Of a DNA stretch of 64,000 bases, positions 1 to 6,839 are shown piece after piece. The DNA lies in NCBI GenBank assembly GCA_023460935.1, contig JAEWOI010000030.1:115620-179619 (forward strand). Reading direction: 5' to 3'. Each line of letters begins with the position of its first letter. The first letter of the stretch is position 1. The notes below the pieces were generated by a model. It saw nothing but the letters and a program-made list of their open reading frames with translations. It was not told where the DNA came from and did no database searches. The DNA comes from Actinomycetes bacterium. GTDB taxonomy: Bacteria; Actinomycetota; Actinomycetes; Propionibacteriales; Propionibacteriaceae. The position numbers and the translations under genes are program-made.

Positions 1-604
1 CGGCCAGCTGGGCGACTTCGGAGAGCAGGTGCGAGGACAGGAACACCGTCACCCCGGAATCGTCGGCCAGGGACCGCAGCAGCTGCCGCAACTCCAGGAT
101 GCCGGCGGGGTCGAGACCGTTCGCCGGCTAGTCCAGGATCAGCATGGACGGTTCGCGCAGCAGGGCCTGGGCCAGGCCGACGCGTTGCCGGTTCCCCAGC
201 GACAACTGGTCGTGGCGCCGCCGGCTGACCGGCCCCAGCTGCAGCCGCTCGACCACGGCGGCCACCCTGCCGGCAGCGGTGCGGGTGAGGCGACGGTGGA
301 TCTCCAGGTTCTCCGCGACCGTGAGGTTCCGGTAGGCGGCCGCCGTCTCGACCAGGGAGCCGATCCGTGCCAGCCACGCTGTGGCTCCCGGCCGAACCGG
401 CTCGCCGTGGATCTCGACCTCCCCGTCGGTGGGGACCACCAGCCCGAGGAGCATCCGGATGGTGGTGGTCTTGCCCGCGCCGTTGCGGCCGATGAAGCCG
501 TACACCTCACCCGGTCCGACGGTCAGGTCGAGGCCGTCCACGGCGACCACCGCGCCGTAGTGCTTGGTCAACCCGCGGGTCGTGATGGCTGGTTGTCGGT
601 TCAT
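1..604 (-). pseudogene. ABC transporter ATP-binding protein, in-frame stop in Walker B, runs off left edge
   Basis: This is a cytoplasmic ATPase subunit of the drug/antibiotic exporter type (CcmA/DrrA/NatA-like), which would drive a separate membrane permease. The ATG at 604 follows a GGAAGG-type ribosome site and gives MNRQPAITTRGLTKHYGA. Walker A (GRNGAGKTT) lies near residue 40, a Q-loop-like region follows, and the signature region reads LSLGNRQRVGLAQALL. The frame then hits TAG at 128-130, exactly where Walker B should read LDEP: the sequence is LILD-stop-PANGLDPAG. Downstream of the stop the same frame stays open to the window edge and still encodes a D-loop and the switch histidine (VFLSSHLL). 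One base change (GAG to TAG) explains it. The glycosyltransferase gene ends 29 bases upstream on the same strand, so the two are probably co-transcribed. The product would be inactive unless the stop is a sequencing error or is read through. Confidence 0.88.
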
Positions 605-633
605 CCCGATTCCTTCCCAAGGTTGGCGGCGGC

Positions 634-1839
634 CTACCCGGCGACCCTTTCCAGCCTGCCGATCGCCGCCGCGATGCCGTCCTCGGCCAGCAGCAGCGCG
701 CTCATGCTCGCCGCGGCGGGTCGCAGCCCAGCCGCCGCTGTGACCGCGTCGGCCACGCGGTTCGCAGCGAGCACGTCCAGTGGTTCCGGGGCGACGCCCA
801 GCACCCGTAGCCGCCTTGCCCAGAACGGCTGGTCGCCGAAGAACGGGTGCACCACCTGCGGGACACCAGCGCAAAGGGCCGCGGCCACTGTCCCGACACC
901 GCCGTGGTGCACCGCAACGGCCACCCGCGGCAGTACGGCCTGGTGGGGCACCTGCTCGACCACGCACATGTCGTCCGCTGCCAGACCTGCGCCGAGGCCG
1001 GCGGTGCCGCTGACCAGCAGCCCGCGGCGACCTGCAGCTCGCAGGCCGGCGACGACCGGTGCGGTCAGCCCGGCCGGGTCCCGGGACGGCATGCTGCCGA
1101 AGCCGACCAGTACCGGCGGGTCACCTTCGGCGAGGAAGCGCTCCACGGTTTCAGGGATCGGCCCGGGACGGCCGGGCAAGGTCCAGAACCCGGTGGGTGC
1201 TGCGTCCTCTGGCCAGTCGGGGGGCGCCGGCAGGAGGTGGCGGCTCCAGCCGCTGAGGATGCCGTGGCGCCGGGCCAGCTGGTCGAAGCTCTGCCCCCGT
1301 GCGGGCAGGCCGAGCCGCTCCGACCGCCAGGCCGCGACCATCGACCGCCAGGGCGCCTCCACCGCTGCAGCGGTCAGCCAGGACGCCCGGTTCAGCACCT
1401 GCGGTGTCCAGGCTGGCGCCAGCGGCATGGCGAAGGCTCTGGTCGGTGGTGCCAGCGGGATCAGCTGCGCCGGCACGGCCGGCACCCCGCACCGCTCGGC
1501 GACAGCGGCACCACCCAGCGTCTTCTGGGTGAACACCACGACGTCTGGACGCAGGTCAACCAGCTGCACCAGGTCGTCCAGCCAGCGCCGCAGGTAGGGC
1601 CTGGCCCTGCGGGTGGCACCGAGCGCAGCCCTGACGCCTGCGCCGGCCAGCTCGTCCTGCAAGTCGAACACGGAGTCGTCCAGGCCGATCAACCGCACTC
1701 CGGCAGCATTGCCGAGCGGCTCGAAGCGCCGGGGGGCGGCCACGACCGCCTCGTGTCCCGCGCCCAGCAGACCCTTGGCCAGGGCGATGAACGGCTGCAC
1801 GTCACCGCGGCTGCCGCTGGTCACGAGCAGGACCTTCAT
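634..1839 (-). CDS. GT-B fold glycosyltransferase (UGT/MGT, GT1-like)
   Basis: A 401-residue protein resembling macrolide, sterol or glycopeptide glycosyltransferases that use nucleotide-sugar donors. The N-terminus MKVLLVTSGSRGDVQPF is the typical first strand and loop of this family. The C-terminal donor-binding half contains HHGGVGTVAAAL near residue 310, followed by GVPQVVHPFFGDQPFWARRL, the usual nucleotide-diphosphate-sugar pocket. Length is normal for the family (about 400). The ATG at 1839 follows a GGAGG-like site. It lies between nhaA upstream and the broken ABC ATPase downstream on the same strand; a glycosyltransferase next to a drug-export type ATPase suggests modification and export of a small molecule or lipid, but the acceptor cannot be read from sequence. 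It has no membrane segments, so it should be cytosolic or peripheral. Confidence 0.85.
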   Translation of the reverse strand: MKVLLVTSGSRGDVQPFIALAKGLLGAGHEAVVAAPRRFEPLGNAAGVRLIGLDDSVFDLQDELAGAGVRAALGATRRARPYLRRWLDDLVQLVDLRPDVVVFTQKTLGGAAVAERCGVPAVPAQLIPLAPPTRAFAMPLAPAWTPQVLNRASWLTAAAVEAPWRSMVAAWRSERLGLPARGQSFDQLARRHGILSGWSRHLLPAPPDWPEDAAPTGFWTLPGRPGPIPETVERFLAEGDPPVLVGFGSMPSRDPAGLTAPVVAGLRAAGRRGLLVSGTAGLGAGLAADDMCVVEQVPHQAVLPRVAVAVHHGGVGTVAAALCAGVPQVVHPFFGDQPFWARRLRVLGVAPEPLDVLAANRVADAVTAAAGLRPAAASMSALLLAEDGIAAAIGRLERVAG

Positions 1840-1920
1840 CGTGCCGCCTCCGCCGCCAGAGGCGACTGCTTGGCCGGTCGAGCGCCGGTGGCGGGCGTCG
1901 AGCCGGCGCCGGCTGCGCGT

Positions 1921-3183
1921 TCAGTTGTCATCGTCGGGGTCCCCGATCGCCCCGGCGGTGCTGTCGACCATCCCGTCCTCGTTCATGTCCGAGCGGCGCA
2001 CCTGCCGGCTGTCCCAACGCAGGGTCAGGGCGCCGAGAACGGCTGCGAGCAGGCTCGCCCCCAGGATGCCGACCTTGGCTGCCACGAGGTGCGGCTCGTC
2101 CTCGAACGACAGCTCGGTGATCAGCAGGGAAACGGTGAACCCGATCGCGCAGAGGAAGCCGACCGGCAGCAGGTCCCGCAAGCCGATCGCGTCGGGCAAC
2201 CGCAAGGGCGTGAACCGGACCGCGAGGGCGGTCGCGCCCAGGACGCCGACCAGCTTGCCGGCCACCAGGCCCAGCCCGACGCCGATCAGCACCGGCAGGT
2301 CCATCGTTGCGCCGGCGCCGCCGACCACGGTGACGCCGGCGGCGAAGAACGCGAACAGCGGGAGCGCCACTCCTGCCGACCACGGCCGCACGATCGCCTC
2401 CAGCCGGTGGGTCCGGGGCTCCGACTCACCGGGCCGGGGCCGCGCCGGCACCACCAGGCCGAGCAGCACGCCGGCGATGGTGGCGTGCACCCCGCTGGCG
2501 TGCATCAGCACCCAGGCCAGCAGCCCCAGCGGCACCAGCACCAGCCAGGACCACCGGCGGGAGCGGACGGCGACAGCGAAGACCGCCACCACGGCGAAGG
2601 CGGCCAGCAGCATCCACAGGTCGATCTGCGCGGTGTAGAACACCGCGATCACGATGATCGCCAGCAGGTCGTCCACCACCGCCAGCGTGAGCAGGAACGT
2701 GCGCAGCTCCCGGGGCAGCCCCTGCCCGAACACGGCCAGGACGGCGAGCGCGAAGGCGATGTCCGTCGCTGTGGGCACCGCCCAGCCCACGAGCGCCCCC
2801 GGCTCGCCCATGCCGATCACGACGGCGCTGAAGATGAGCGCCGGCACCACCATCCCGCCGACGGCCGCGAGCACCGGCACGGCCGCCTCCCTCGGCCGGC
2901 GCAAGCTGCCGGCCACCAGCTCGTGCTTCAGCTCGAGGCCCACGACGAAGAAGAACACCGCGAGCAGCCCGTCGGCAGCCCACACGGTGAGAGGCAGGTC
3001 GAGGTGCGCCCAGGCGGGACCCACCTTGAAGTCGGCGACCGAGCGGTAGATGTCATGCCAGGGCGAGTTGGCGAGGACCAGGCCGAGCAGGGCCGCTCCC
3101 ACCAGGAGCAGGCCGCCGTTGACGTCACGGGTGACGAACCGGCGCACCGATACCAGGCGGGAAGGGACGCGAGCAGCGGTCAC
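1921..3183 (-). CDS. nhaA: Na+/H+ antiporter NhaA
   Basis: A 420-residue inner-membrane antiporter that exports Na+ (and Li+) in exchange for protons. About 11-12 hydrophobic segments are visible. The ion site is recognisable: ATDIAFALAVL near residue 140 and the adjacent aspartate pair in AVVDDLLAIIVIA near residue 169. The C-terminus is a short acidic tail (EDGMVDSTAGAIGDPDDDN). The frame is open far upstream, but the GTG at 3183 is chosen because it follows GAGAGG and immediately precedes the conserved RRFVTRDVNGG start of the membrane domain; the upstream extension lies antisense to the stress-protein gene. It diverges from the fluoride-controlled operon; NhaA is one of the families known to occur with fluoride riboswitches, so a role in fluoride or pH homeostasis is possible. 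Confidence 0.93.
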   Translation of the reverse strand: MTAARVPSRLVSVRRFVTRDVNGGLLLVGAALLGLVLANSPWHDIYRSVADFKVGPAWAHLDLPLTVWAADGLLAVFFFVVGLELKHELVAGSLRRPREAAVPVLAAVGGMVVPALIFSAVVIGMGEPGALVGWAVPTATDIAFALAVLAVFGQGLPRELRTFLLTLAVVDDLLAIIVIAVFYTAQIDLWMLLAAFAVVAVFAVAVRSRRWSWLVLVPLGLLAWVLMHASGVHATIAGVLLGLVVPARPRPGESEPRTHRLEAIVRPWSAGVALPLFAFFAAGVTVVGGAGATMDLPVLIGVGLGLVAGKLVGVLGATALAVRFTPLRLPDAIGLRDLLPVGFLCAIGFTVSLLITELSFEDEPHLVAAKVGILGASLLAAVLGALTLRWDSRQVRRSDMNEDGMVDSTAGAIGDPDDDN

Positions 3184-3262
3184 GGGACGCCTCTCAGTTG
3201 ACGAGGCGCCCGCCGGCCGGCGGGCACCGTTGCCGACCAGGCTTCCCGGCGCACCAGGAGCG

Positions 3263-3268
3263 ACTATA
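3263..3268 (-). promoter_or_regulatory. Probable nhaA -10 element
   Basis: Reading the minus strand, TATAGT lies about 80 bases upstream of the nhaA GTG start. It is the best -10 match in this spacer. No clear -35 was recognised. Confidence 0.45.
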
Positions 3269-3375
3269 CCGCCGGTGGCCCGGCCAGGGATGCCCGCATC
3301 GTGGGCTGGCGGCGCCGCCGGGCCTCGCGGAGCGCGCCTGCAGAAATCGTGCCCGTCCGGTGGGCATGGCGACAG

Positions 3376-3381
3376 TAGGGT
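3376..3381 (+). promoter_or_regulatory. Probable -10 element of the fluoride-regulated operon
   Basis: TAGGGT ends seven bases before the first paired base of the fluoride aptamer, so transcription would start essentially at the 5' end of the riboswitch. This agrees with the aptamer being the very beginning of the mRNA. Confidence 0.5.
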
Positions 3382-3387
3382 GTGCCC

Positions 3388-3446
3388 AGGGTGATGGATC
3401 CCGCCCGGGCTGTGCCCGAACCGCCAACCGGCTGATGGCTCCTGCG
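3388..3446 (+). ncRNA. Fluoride riboswitch (crcB RNA motif)
   Basis: The segment carries the conserved landmarks of the crcB aptamer in order. The 5' half is GGGTGATGGATCCCGCCC (3389-3406), with the near-invariant GATGG and CCGCC. A variable hairpin GGGCTGTGCCC follows, overlapping the end of that block. The 3' half has GAACCGCC and then GGCTGATGGCTCCTGC (3430-3445). This matches the known fluoride pseudoknot in both halves. It lies about 50 bases before the GTG of the stress-protein gene that heads an operon with two FluC fluoride channels, the classic target. The stretch between the aptamer and the start codon can form a GC-rich hairpin that may be the expression platform, but whether control is by termination or translation is not clear. 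Confidence 0.92.
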
Positions 3447-3495
3447 CAGTCACGAGCGCGGATGCTCCCGCGCCGGCGATGACCTGGAGGTCGAG

Positions 3496-4038
3496 GTGTT
3501 GTTCCACCACGTGCCGCAGCCGACTCCCGAGCGCATGGTCCCGGTGCCCGGCCGGCCGCTGGTCGTCGGGGTGGTGCCGGGGCAGCCGGAATTGGTGGCG
3601 CTGACCGCCGCAGCCTGGGCGGACGCACTCGGTGGGGTGCCGCTGTACTTCGGCTACGCCGACGCGGCCCGGATCGTGGACGAGGAGTACGCCGACGGCA
3701 CCGTCCGGCACTCCGACCTCGATCCCGACCGGGCTGACGACAGCTGGGTGCAGCGCGAGGGCGAGATCCGGAGCTTCCTCGCCGGGGTGCTCACCGGGCA
3801 CGCCGGGCCGTGGGAGTTCCGTTACCTCGCCGGGCGGGCTGACCGCGCCCTGACGCACCTGGCGCGCGCGGTGGAGGCCTCGGTGATCATCGTCGGAGCC
3901 AAGCGGATCTCCTCCACCGAGCGGCTTCGTGAGTTCATGGCCGGTTCGGTGGCCCTGCGGCTGGCGCGGCACCAGCACCGCCCGGTGATGATCGTCCCGC
4001 TGTCGGTGGTGGACTGGAAGGCCCCGACTCCGTGGTAG
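3496..4038 (+). CDS. Universal stress protein family (UspA-like), fluoride-regulated
   Basis: A 180-residue single-domain UspA-like protein. The GTG start at 3496 follows GGAGG at 3486-3490. The core has the first strand PLVVGVVPGQPE and a terminal ASVIIVGAKR ... MAGSVALRLARHQHRPVMIVP block, the usual end of a Usp domain. In ATP-binding members this block reads G-2x-G-9x-G-S/T; here the second glycine is replaced (GAKR) although the later GS is kept, so nucleotide binding is doubtful. It is the first gene after the fluoride riboswitch and its stop overlaps the start of the first fluoride-channel gene, so it should be co-expressed on fluoride exposure. Usp genes are known in some fluoride-riboswitch operons; the molecular role is unknown. 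Confidence 0.85.
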   Translation: MLFHHVPQPTPERMVPVPGRPLVVGVVPGQPELVALTAAAWADALGGVPLYFGYADAARIVDEEYADGTVRHSDLDPDRADDSWVQREGEIRSFLAGVLTGHAGPWEFRYLAGRADRALTHLARAVEASVIIVGAKRISSTERLREFMAGSVALRLARHQHRPVMIVPLSVVDWKAPTPW

Positions 4039-4511
4039 CAGAACCCGAGGGCCACTCCGTCCCCGGCCTCCGGGTGCTGCGGCTGCCGGTGCGGCCCGCC
4101 TGGCTGGGAGTGATCCTGCTCGGTGGCGCCGCGGGCACAGCCACCCGCGCCTGGCTCGAGGGGAGCTACGCCCCGGCTCCGGGACAGTGGCCGTGGACGA
4201 CCTTCTGGGTGAACGTGTCCGGCGCCCTGCTGCTGGGCGTCCTGCTGGAGGTGCTCGCCGAGACCGGGACGGACCGCGGCTGGCGGCGCGCGGTGAGGCT
4301 GGGGGTGGGCACCGGCTTCCTCGGCGGCTACACGACCTACAGCACCTTCGCCATGGAGACCGTGCAACTGCTGGATGCCGACAGGTGGCTGCTGGGTGTG
4401 GGCTACGGGCTGGGCAGCGTCGTGCTCGGGCTGGCCGCAGCCTTCGGGGGTCAACGGCTGGTGCGCCGGCTGCTCAAGCGGTACCGGCGGTCGAGGGGTG
4501 CCCTGCGATGA
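4032..4511 (+). CDS. fluC1: Fluoride channel FluC/CrcB, first of a tandem pair
   Basis: A 159-residue membrane protein of the CrcB/FluC family, which exports fluoride passively as a dual-topology dimer. The GTG start at 4032 overlaps the end of the stress-protein gene by seven bases. About four hydrophobic segments are visible, with the family landmarks GGAAGTATRAWLE, TFWVNVSGALLLG and GVGTGFLGGYTTYSTFAMET; the last carries the pore-lining polar and aromatic residues. It has about 25 extra N-terminal residues and a basic C-terminal tail compared with its partner. It lies in the riboswitch-controlled operon, so expression should rise with fluoride. Paired genes of unequal length usually form a heterodimer. 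Confidence 0.92.
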   Translation: MVAEPEGHSVPGLRVLRLPVRPAWLGVILLGGAAGTATRAWLEGSYAPAPGQWPWTTFWVNVSGALLLGVLLEVLAETGTDRGWRRAVRLGVGTGFLGGYTTYSTFAMETVQLLDADRWLLGVGYGLGSVVLGLAAAFGGQRLVRRLLKRYRRSRGALR

Positions 4512-4876
4512 TCCCGCTGCTGCTGGCACTCGCGGGAGGGGTGGGTGCCGTGACGAGGTTCGTGGTGGACGCCGAGGTCGGCCGCCGCGCCGGCGAAGCA
4601 GGGTTGCCGTTGGGCACGGTCGTGATCAACGTCTCCGGTTCCTTCCTGCTCGGGCTGCTCACCGGCTGGTGGGCGTTCCACACCGGGGACCCGGGGCTGA
4701 AGCAGGTGCTCGGGACGGGCTTCCTCGGCGGCTACACCACGTTCAGCACTGCCTGCGTCGAGGCGTCCCGACTGGCGAGGGCCGGCCGGGGCTGGGGAGT
4801 GTTCGCCCACGCGGCGGGCATGCTGGTGCTGAGCGTTGGGCTGGCCGCGCTCGGCTACTGGCTGGGCAGCCGGTAG
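4508..4876 (+). CDS. fluC2: Fluoride channel FluC/CrcB, second of a tandem pair
   Basis: A 122-residue CrcB/FluC protein whose ATG overlaps the stop of the preceding fluC gene (ATGA), indicating translational coupling. It has the same landmarks in compact form: GGVGAVTRFVVD, GTVVINVSGSFLLGLL and GTGFLGGYTTFSTACVEA. Length is typical of a minimal FluC subunit. The pair with fluC1 suggests a heterodimeric fluoride channel of fixed, opposite topologies. The gene ends the fluoride operon; the next annotated gene is a tRNA on the other strand. Confidence 0.92.
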   Translation: MIPLLLALAGGVGAVTRFVVDAEVGRRAGEAGLPLGTVVINVSGSFLLGLLTGWWAFHTGDPGLKQVLGTGFLGGYTTFSTACVEASRLARAGRGWGVFAHAAGMLVLSVGLAALGYWLGSR

Positions 4877-5078
4877 CGGCACCCGCGGCTTGCTGTGGTT
4901 GCTCAACCAACGATCCGGGGCTCGGCACCTAGTGCGTTGGTTTCGACAGGCTCAACCAGCGATCCGGGCTGGGCAGGTCCGGTCCCGTCCACATGGGCAA
5001 CGGCGTCGGCCAGGGAGCAAGTGGCCCAAGGTGGTGGACGACGGTTGCACGAGGCTAGCGAATGTGCCTCTGACTAGG
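4877..5078. other. Intergenic spacer with a short direct repeat
   Basis: No gene is seen here. Two imperfect copies of CTCAACCARCGATCCGGG occur at about 4902 and 4951; the second is preceded by TTTCGACAGG, a word that recurs between genes in many actinobacteria. The function is unknown. It may be a degenerate REP-like element between the fluoride operon and the convergent tRNA gene. Confidence 0.5.
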
Positions 5079-5151
5079 TGGAGCTAACGGGATTCGAACC
5101 CGTGGCCTCTTCCATGCCATGGAAGCGCGCTACCAACTGCGCCATAGCCCC
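5079..5151 (-). tRNA. tRNA-Ala (anticodon GGC)
   Basis: On the minus strand the segment folds as a complete cloverleaf. The acceptor arm GGGGCTA pairs with TAGCTCC (one G-U) with discriminator A. The D arm contains AGTTGGTAG. The anticodon stem CTTCC/GGAAG encloses the loop ATGGCAT, giving anticodon GGC. The T arm contains GGTTCGAATCC. The gene is 73 nt and does not encode a full CCA end (CCT follows). A TAGACT -10-like box lies on the same strand at 5173-5178. Confidence 0.97.
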
Positions 5152-5225
5152 GCGTCTTTCGGACGGAGCCAGAGTCTACTAAGCAGGCGGCGGATAGGGA
5201 AATCGGGCCGCGGCCGGCCACGGGG

Positions 5226-6752
5226 TCAGTCCTGCAGGGTCATCGTCACCTTGTAGGTGAACTTGCCGCGGGCCTCCCGCTGGTTCTCGCACTTGTCCAG
5301 CTGGGTGGACTTCGAGGTGCCCACCAGGCGCACGACCTTCCCGTCCACGACCTTGTCCACCTTCAGCCGACGGACCGTGTGGTACTTGGTGGTCGTGCCG
5401 TCAGGCACCATCGTGTCCAGGTTGACGCACTCACCGTTGTAGCGGTGGTCGGAGATGAATCCGTCGCCGTCGGCGGCCATGGGCGCCGGCTGGCCATCGA
5501 TCGTGACGGCGGTCTCGCACACCTCGCCGATGCAGCTGGTGCTCACCTGCCAGACGGTGGTCTGCTTCTGGCCCACCGGGAAGCGGGCCAGGTTGCTCTT
5601 GGTGCGCACAGACGAGTACGCGTACGTGCCGTTGAACCCGGCCGCCACCGGAGGTGTGGGCGTTGGAGTCGGTGTCGGGGTGGTGGTGGGCGTGGACGGC
5701 GCAGTCTGGGTCGCGCTGGCCGACGGGCCGGCATTCACGGCCTCCCCGGCCCGGTCCTGGCCGCCACCGCCGGCTGCAAGCGCGATACCGCCGCCCACGG
5801 CGATCACCACGACGCCGACGATCACCGGCACCAGCACCTTCGCGCGGCTGCCGGTCCTCGCCGTGGCCCGGATCACGCCCGCGCCGCCACCGCCGGTCCG
5901 GGCGCCGGAGACGATCGCGGCGTTGCCGCCGGTGAGGCTGGCGGTCACGTTGCCCATGCCGGCCTCCGCCGCAGCCGCCGCACCGCTCGCCGCCGTTCCG
6001 GACCCGGCCACTCCAATCGTGGTGGCCACCGCACCGCCGACCCCCTCCAGGGTCCACCACAGCGGCCCGTAGGCCCGTTCGGCCGCCCCGCCCAGCTCCT
6101 GCAGCAGCTCGCCGGCGTCGCGCTGGCGCTCGCCGGGCAGCTCACTGGTCGCCCGGGTGAGCACCCCGGCCACGCCCGGCTCGACCGGTCCGGACGCGAG
6201 CAGTTCGCCGATCACCCGTCCGGCCGAATGAACGTCGGCCGCGGCTCCGGGCAACGCGCCGCTGGCCACTTCGGGTGCGGCGAAGTCGTCGGCGGCTGCG
6301 ATCTGCGGGTCGGCGAGCCAGGCACCGGTGTCCACCAGCTTCGGCGTGCCGTCGAGGGAGAGCATCACAGTGCTCGGCGAGACCAGGCCGTGCGCCTGCC
6401 CTGCAGCGTGGATCGCGGCGAGCCCGGACAGCAGTCCTCTGGCCACCCCCAGGGCCTGCCCTGTGGAAAGGGTCTGCTCCTCCGTCACCGCGGCGAGGGA
6501 GGCCCCTTCCACCCACTCCTCGACCAGCCAGAGCTTGCCGGCGCCGTCCAGAACGGGGGCCAGGTCGCCCGCCAGGTTGTCCTGCCGCGGCAGCACCGGA
6601 CGGCCAGCAAGGAATTCGTCGATTTCGCCCGGACCGAGCCGGGCCAGTTCCTTCAGGACGACTTCCCGGCCGTCCGCTCCGGTCGCGCGCCACCTCGCCC
6701 CGAACCGTCCGCCGGGCAGCTGCTGCCCAAGAGTGAATTCACCAATGTCCAT
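5226..6752 (-). CDS. Membrane-anchored pseudokinase with extracytoplasmic domain
   Basis: A 508-residue protein with the layout of actinobacterial PknB-type receptor kinases but lacking catalytic residues. Residues 1-220 form a kinase-like domain: a glycine-loop-like start (GQQLPGGRFGARW), the ATP-binding lysine K34 in VVLKEL, and an APE-like motif (AAPEV, about 159). The catalytic loop reads HGLVSPSTV at 121 instead of HRDLKPxN, so the catalytic aspartate, lysine and asparagine are all lost, and DFG is DTG (141). A transmembrane helix follows at about 306-328, then a Pro-Thr linker (350-368) and an outer domain of about 135 residues containing two CxxxxC-like cysteine pairs. It is therefore probably a scaffold or ligand sensor rather than an enzyme. 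The TIR protein gene ends 87 bases upstream on the same strand. Confidence 0.8.
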   Translation of the reverse strand: MDIGEFTLGQQLPGGRFGARWRATGADGREVVLKELARLGPGEIDEFLAGRPVLPRQDNLAGDLAPVLDGAGKLWLVEEWVEGASLAAVTEEQTLSTGQALGVARGLLSGLAAIHAAGQAHGLVSPSTVMLSLDGTPKLVDTGAWLADPQIAAADDFAAPEVASGALPGAAADVHSAGRVIGELLASGPVEPGVAGVLTRATSELPGERQRDAGELLQELGGAAERAYGPLWWTLEGVGGAVATTIGVAGSGTAASGAAAAAEAGMGNVTASLTGGNAAIVSGARTGGGGAGVIRATARTGSRAKVLVPVIVGVVVIAVGGGIALAAGGGGQDRAGEAVNAGPSASATQTAPSTPTTTPTPTPTPTPPVAAGFNGTYAYSSVRTKSNLARFPVGQKQTTVWQVSTSCIGEVCETAVTIDGQPAPMAADGDGFISDHRYNGECVNLDTMVPDGTTTKYHTVRRLKVDKVVDGKVVRLVGTSKSTQLDKCENQREARGKFTYKVTMTLQD

Positions 6753-6839
6753 GGCCCCCCCGACCCACGTACGGCGATGCGTGGATGCTATGCGGCGGCT
6801 CTCCCGGCTGCCAGCCGTACTGATGCCACCATCCCGGGT

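Noticed and set aside
3184..3978. Upstream extension of the nhaA frame to a 685-residue protein
   Set aside because: It is antisense to the stress-protein gene and the riboswitch, and has no NhaA features; the GTG at 3183 has a ribosome site.
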